A DNA stretch of 64,000 bases from Pseudomonas sp. Bout1 (GTDB lineage Bacteria > Pseudomonadota > Gammaproteobacteria > Pseudomonadales > Pseudomonadaceae), in NCBI RefSeq assembly GCF_034314165.1, contig NZ_JAVIWK010000001.1, positions 5,471,001 through 5,535,000 of the forward strand, given 5' to 3'. The notes beneath the pieces are model-generated. The model did not search any database, was not told the origin of the DNA, and saw nothing but the letters and a program-made list of their open reading frames with translations. Below, piece after piece: positions 61,401 to 64,000 of this stretch (its first letter is position 1; every line of letters begins with the position of its first letter). The position numbers and the translations under genes are program-made.

Positions 61401-62336
61401 TCAGGCGGCACTGACGGTCACCCACAAGCCGGTCCGGCGGGTGATGTGGATCGGCAGGGTGCGTGCCAGGGTGTCGAGGATCTGGTCCGGGTTGTCGAGG
61501 CGGTACAGGCCGCTGACCCGCAACCCGGCCACTGCCGGATCGAGGCGCAGCACGCCGTTGTGGTAAGGCCGCAGCGCGTCGATCACCTCCACCAGCGGGC
61601 GGTCGCGCACTTGCAGGAAGCCGTCGGTCCACGCGGTCGCACCCGAGGAACTGGCCAGTACCGGGCCGAAGCCGAAGCGGTCGTAAGTCACCTCGTGCCC
61701 GGCCTCCAGTTGCAGGCGTTCGCCGTTCTGGCCGTCGATCTCCAGCGCGCCATTGAGCGCGACAACGTGGCCCTGCCCTTCGCGCTCGCGCAGCAACAGC
61801 CGATTGCCATAGGCCCGCAGCCGGGCTTGATCGGTCTGGATGAAAAACGCTCGGTTGCTGTCCTTGGCAATCTTCGCCAGTAACTCGCCGTCGCGCAGGC
61901 GTACCACGCGCCGTTGTGGGTCGAACTGGATATTGGCGGCACTGCGGGCATTGAGCAGTAACTCACTGCCATCGGCCAATTCCACGGTGCGCCGCTCACC
62001 GGTGCCGGTGCGTATGTCGGCGCTGAGATCCTCCACCATAGGCCGCGCCAGCCAACCGGCGCCCAGCATCAGGCCGGCACCCACCAAGGCCCCGCGCAAC
62101 ACGGTACGGCGGCTGGACGGCGCATCCAATGCCTGCTGCAAGACTTTGCCGCTGACGCCTTGGGCCTGCGGGACCTGAAACACGCCGAGGCGGGTTTCCA
62201 GTTGTTGGCACAACGCTTCGTGGCGCGGGTCTGCGGCGCGCCATTGGTGGTAACGCTGCCAGTCGGCGGCACTCGCCTCGCCGGAGCGCAGCAACACCAC
62301 CCAGCGCGTGGCACTGTCGAGCAGTTCGTCGCTCAT
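61401..62336 (-). CDS. FecR-family anti-sigma factor/signal transducer
   Basis: 311 aa from ATG 62336. The N-terminal FecR cytoplasmic domain has WVVLLRSGEASAADWQRYHQ and WRAADPRHEALCQQLE. A twin-arginine-type RRTVLRGALVGAGLMLGAGW near 95-112 gives the single membrane crossing. The periplasmic FecR domain reads GTGERRTVELADGSELLLNA and TDGFLQVRDRPLVEVIDAL. It relays receptor occupancy to the sigma factor. The four-base overlap with the sigma gene (62333-62336) means coupled translation. Confidence 0.93.
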   Translation of the reverse strand: MSDELLDSATRWVVLLRSGEASAADWQRYHQWRAADPRHEALCQQLETRLGVFQVPQAQGVSGKVLQQALDAPSSRRTVLRGALVGAGLMLGAGWLARPMVEDLSADIRTGTGERRTVELADGSELLLNARSAANIQFDPQRRVVRLRDGELLAKIAKDSNRAFFIQTDQARLRAYGNRLLLREREGQGHVVALNGALEIDGQNGERLQLEAGHEVTYDRFGFGPVLASSSGATAWTDGFLQVRDRPLVEVIDALRPYHNGVLRLDPAVAGLRVSGLYRLDNPDQILDTLARTLPIHITRRTGLWVTVSAA

Positions 62337-62842
62337 TCCAGGCACAGCCGCAGGCAACGGTTGACGGCGCGGGTCATGTAGTCGCTGACCGAGCGCTGGG
62401 AGATGCCCAGCTCTGCGGCGATTTGCGGGTAGGTCAGGCCATTGAGTTGCGACAGCAAAAAGGTCGCCTTGACCTTGGCCGGCAAGCCGTCGAGCAACTG
62501 GTCGATGGCCTGCAGGGCTTCGAGCATTTGCGCCAAATCCTCAGGCGAAGGTGCGGGCGAGGTTTCATCCCGGTCGAGGGCGTCGAGGTAAGCGCGCTCC
62601 AGGTCACGGCGGCGCCACAGCTGGTACATCAGGCGCTGGGCGATGGTGGTGAGCAAGGCGCGTGGCTGGCGAATCGGCGTCACGCCCGGGGAACTCAGGA
62701 GCTGGACGAAGGTGTCGGCGGCAATGTCTTCGGCATGGGCGCGGGAGTCGAGGTGGCGGTGCAAACGGCTGCACAGCCAGTCGTAATGACTGCGGAATAA
62801 TCCGCCCACGTAGTCGCTGTGAGAAGTGTCGGCGCCGGACAT
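62333..62842 (-). CDS. ECF sigma factor (FecI type)
   Basis: 169 aa. Region 2 (LFRSHYDWLCSRLHRHLDSR, AEDIAADTFVQLL) and region 4 (LPAKVKATFLLSQLNGLTYP, QIAAELGISQRSVSDYMTRA) are both clear. It is followed by FecR (overlap) and then the TonB receptor, the usual order for iron/siderophore-type surface signalling. The upstream 62843-62950 is AT-rich (TTTAATAATATTTAAAAGG), as in Fur-controlled promoters, but I see no good full Fur box. Confidence 0.93.
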   Translation of the reverse strand: MSGADTSHSDYVGGLFRSHYDWLCSRLHRHLDSRAHAEDIAADTFVQLLSSPGVTPIRQPRALLTTIAQRLMYQLWRRRDLERAYLDALDRDETSPAPSPEDLAQMLEALQAIDQLLDGLPAKVKATFLLSQLNGLTYPQIAAELGISQRSVSDYMTRAVNRCLRLCLE

Positions 62843-62950
62843 AGTGGCTCCATCTGAGTAGGTTGCGCGTTATGTCCGGTGTTCCGGTGGAGCGATCCTA
62901 GCAAGGCTGCTTATTCTTTAATAATATTTAAAAGGTATTTTTATATAACC

Positions 62951-63730
62951 TTATTGAAGCCTCGGGTAACCCAAGGCGTCGGCCTGTTGCCGGTAATCCA
63001 GCAGCACCTGGTAATCAGCTTCGGTGGCGGGCAGCACTTCGTGTACGCCGAGGGTTTGCACGACCTCGGGCAGATCCTGCAAGGCGCGGTTCATGGCCTC
63101 ACGCAGGTGTTCACTTGAGCCTGACGCGCTGATGTACGGCAACGTCGGGCTGGGCGCACTGCGGGTGACAGTCCGCAGCCCCGCGACTTCATCCGGCGCA
63201 AAGCGTGCGAGGTAGTCGAAGGTCACGCTGTCGATGGCGGCAAGCTCGGCACGGCCTTCGCGCAGCCAGCGCAGGCTTTCGCGATGGGCACCACTGATGC
63301 CGACCTCGGCAAAGAACCGGCCGCCCTGCTGCAGTGGCGCCAGGCGTTCGCGCAGCAGGTTCATGCCGCTGTTGGAGTCGTGGCCATTGATCACGCCACG
63401 GCTGTTGTAAAAGTCGGCCAGGGCGCTGCGTGGATTGTCGTCGCGGGTCAGCAGCAGGCTGCAATGGGTGCCGGCACTGCTGTGGGGCAGTTCGTAGCGC
63501 GGGCGGCCGATCACCTGGACTTGCCCGCGCAGCTCGGTCATCAGCGGGTAGCCGCAGGTTTGCGTCAGCAGCAATTCGGGGGCACGCCACAGGGCGCGCA
63601 GGTCGAGGTGCTCGGCAGTGCGGCGGGTCGCGCCCAGGCGTTCCAGAATGCGCGACAGCCAAACTTCGTTGGCCTGTTGCACCTGCTGCGGTGCCACGTA
63701 CATCAGCAGTTCGGCGTAGCGGTCAGTCAT
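62951..63730 (-). CDS. PhnD/SsuA-type substrate-binding-fold protein without signal peptide
   Basis: 259 aa. Binding-fold marks: LRALWRAPELLLTQTCGYPL, SALADFYNSRGVINGHDSNS, GMNLLRERLAPL, FFAEVGISGAHRESLRWL, and AELAAIDSVTFDYLARFAPD, as in the phosphonate-binding PhnD group. There is no signal peptide or lipobox: the N-terminus MTDRYAELLMYVAPQQVQQA is polar, so it should stay in the cytoplasm. No permease or ATPase adjoins it. The stop of the desaturase gene upstream is nine bases before its start, so they share an operon. Function unknown. Confidence 0.8.
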   Translation of the reverse strand: MTDRYAELLMYVAPQQVQQANEVWLSRILERLGATRRTAEHLDLRALWRAPELLLTQTCGYPLMTELRGQVQVIGRPRYELPHSSAGTHCSLLLTRDDNPRSALADFYNSRGVINGHDSNSGMNLLRERLAPLQQGGRFFAEVGISGAHRESLRWLREGRAELAAIDSVTFDYLARFAPDEVAGLRTVTRSAPSPTLPYISASGSSEHLREAMNRALQDLPEVVQTLGVHEVLPATEADYQVLLDYRQQADALGYPRLQ

Positions 63731-63739
63731 GATCGTCTC

Positions 63740-64000
63740 TCAAGCAAAAGGGTGCCGTGGGCTGTCGATGGCCTTGAGCCCATGACGGCCGATCAACTGG
63801 CCGTAACCCTGCACCAGGAACCCGCCGCTGCGCGCCACCCATTGTTCGCGGCGCGCGCGGTAGACGGTGGGCAGCAAATACCACGGCAGTTTCGGCAAGT
63901 CGTGGTGCACCAGGTGCAGGTTGTTGTTGAGGAACAACCAGGTCCACGGCCAGGCGGCTTCGTTAAGCACCGTGCGCTGTTCCGGTTGTGGGTGCGGGCG
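63740..64000 (-). CDS. Fatty acid desaturase family protein (N-terminus cut by window edge)
   Basis: The frame enters from beyond base 64000 and 86 codons are visible up to TGA 63740-63742. The third histidine box of membrane di-iron desaturases is present: NNNLHLVHHDLPKLPWYLLP, then TVYRARREQW. Earlier boxes are outside the window. Desaturases or hydroxylases of this type act on lipid or small-molecule carbon chains with O2. It precedes the PhnD-like gene by nine bases in the same operon. Confidence 0.8.
   Translation of the reverse strand, partial: RPHPQPEQRTVLNEAAWPWTWLFLNNNLHLVHHDLPKLPWYLLPTVYRARREQWVARSGGFLVQGYGQLIGRHGLKAIDSPRHPFA

Noticed and set aside
62843..62950. A Fur box before the ECF sigma gene
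   Set aside because: The stretch is AT-rich, but no 19-base match to GATAATGATAATCATTATC with acceptable symmetry is visible by eye. A matrix scan would decide.

Overview
The window looks like a chromosomal segment from a Pseudomonas of the fluorescens group. The evidence is GC-rich coding sequence, a very high density of LysR-type regulators (eight to ten), nine copies of a REP/REPIN-type repeat with a TGTGGGAGCTGGCTTGCCTGCG arm, 5-oxoprolinase (pxpABC) and gluconate (gntP/gntK/gntR) loci in a typical Pseudomonas layout, a BdlA-like chemoreceptor, and FecI/FecR/FecA-type surface signalling. I see no rRNA, tRNA, phage, insertion sequence or CRISPR array.

Layout. 1-9.6 kb: a LysR gene cut by the window edge, an argininosuccinate lyase paralogue with a polar amino acid ABC transporter, an MFS exporter, a zinc-ribbon-like orphan protein, a TSUP exporter with a divergent AraC gene, and a small HTH gene behind a perfect LexA-type box. 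9.6-21 kb: a GlxA-type AraC regulator with a divergent SDR, an amidase and its decayed paralogue, an MBL-fold hydrolase/TetR pair with a palindromic operator, a MASE2-GGDEF diguanylate cyclase followed by a 5'-truncated chemoreceptor, a DUF1003 protein, and a LysR gene opposite a GATase-like/monooxygenase pair. 21-32.5 kb: secreted GlpQ-type phosphodiesterase, AraC regulator, fatty acid hydroxylase, PepSY protein, GAF histidine kinase, CorA/ZntB-type transporter, Pit phosphate transporter, and pxpABC with its LysR gene. 32.5-42.1 kb: several LysR-plus-target pairs (SDR, PACE efflux pump, SDR), an SRPBCC protein next to a broken YCII-family gene, a GNAT, a GyrI-like protein and an AlaC-type aminotransferase.

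42.2-49.8 kb: the gluconate uptake/kinase/repressor locus with three matching GntR-type operators. It is followed by a 340-base non-coding stretch with strong RNA-type hairpins (base pairs conserved by G-U wobbles, plus mutually exclusive pairings) just ahead of a 78-aa DUF3077-like gene, then a GST, a uronate-dehydrogenase-like enzyme, a small orphan gene and an MFS transporter. 49.8-53.7 kb: an orphan protein, a BdlA-like receptor, and a LysR gene opposite a GST.

53.7-64 kb: a long minus-strand run consisting of a desaturase (cut by the edge), a PhnD-like protein without signal peptide, an ECF sigma factor, FecR, an STN-containing TonB receptor, two periplasmic binding proteins with no permease or ATPase beside them, an ornithine-cyclodeaminase-family enzyme, and a histidine-ammonia-lyase-family protein that lacks the Ala-Ser-Gly motif needed for the MIO cofactor. 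With the structured leader RNA at 45.56-45.77 kb, this cluster is the best candidate here for undescribed biology.
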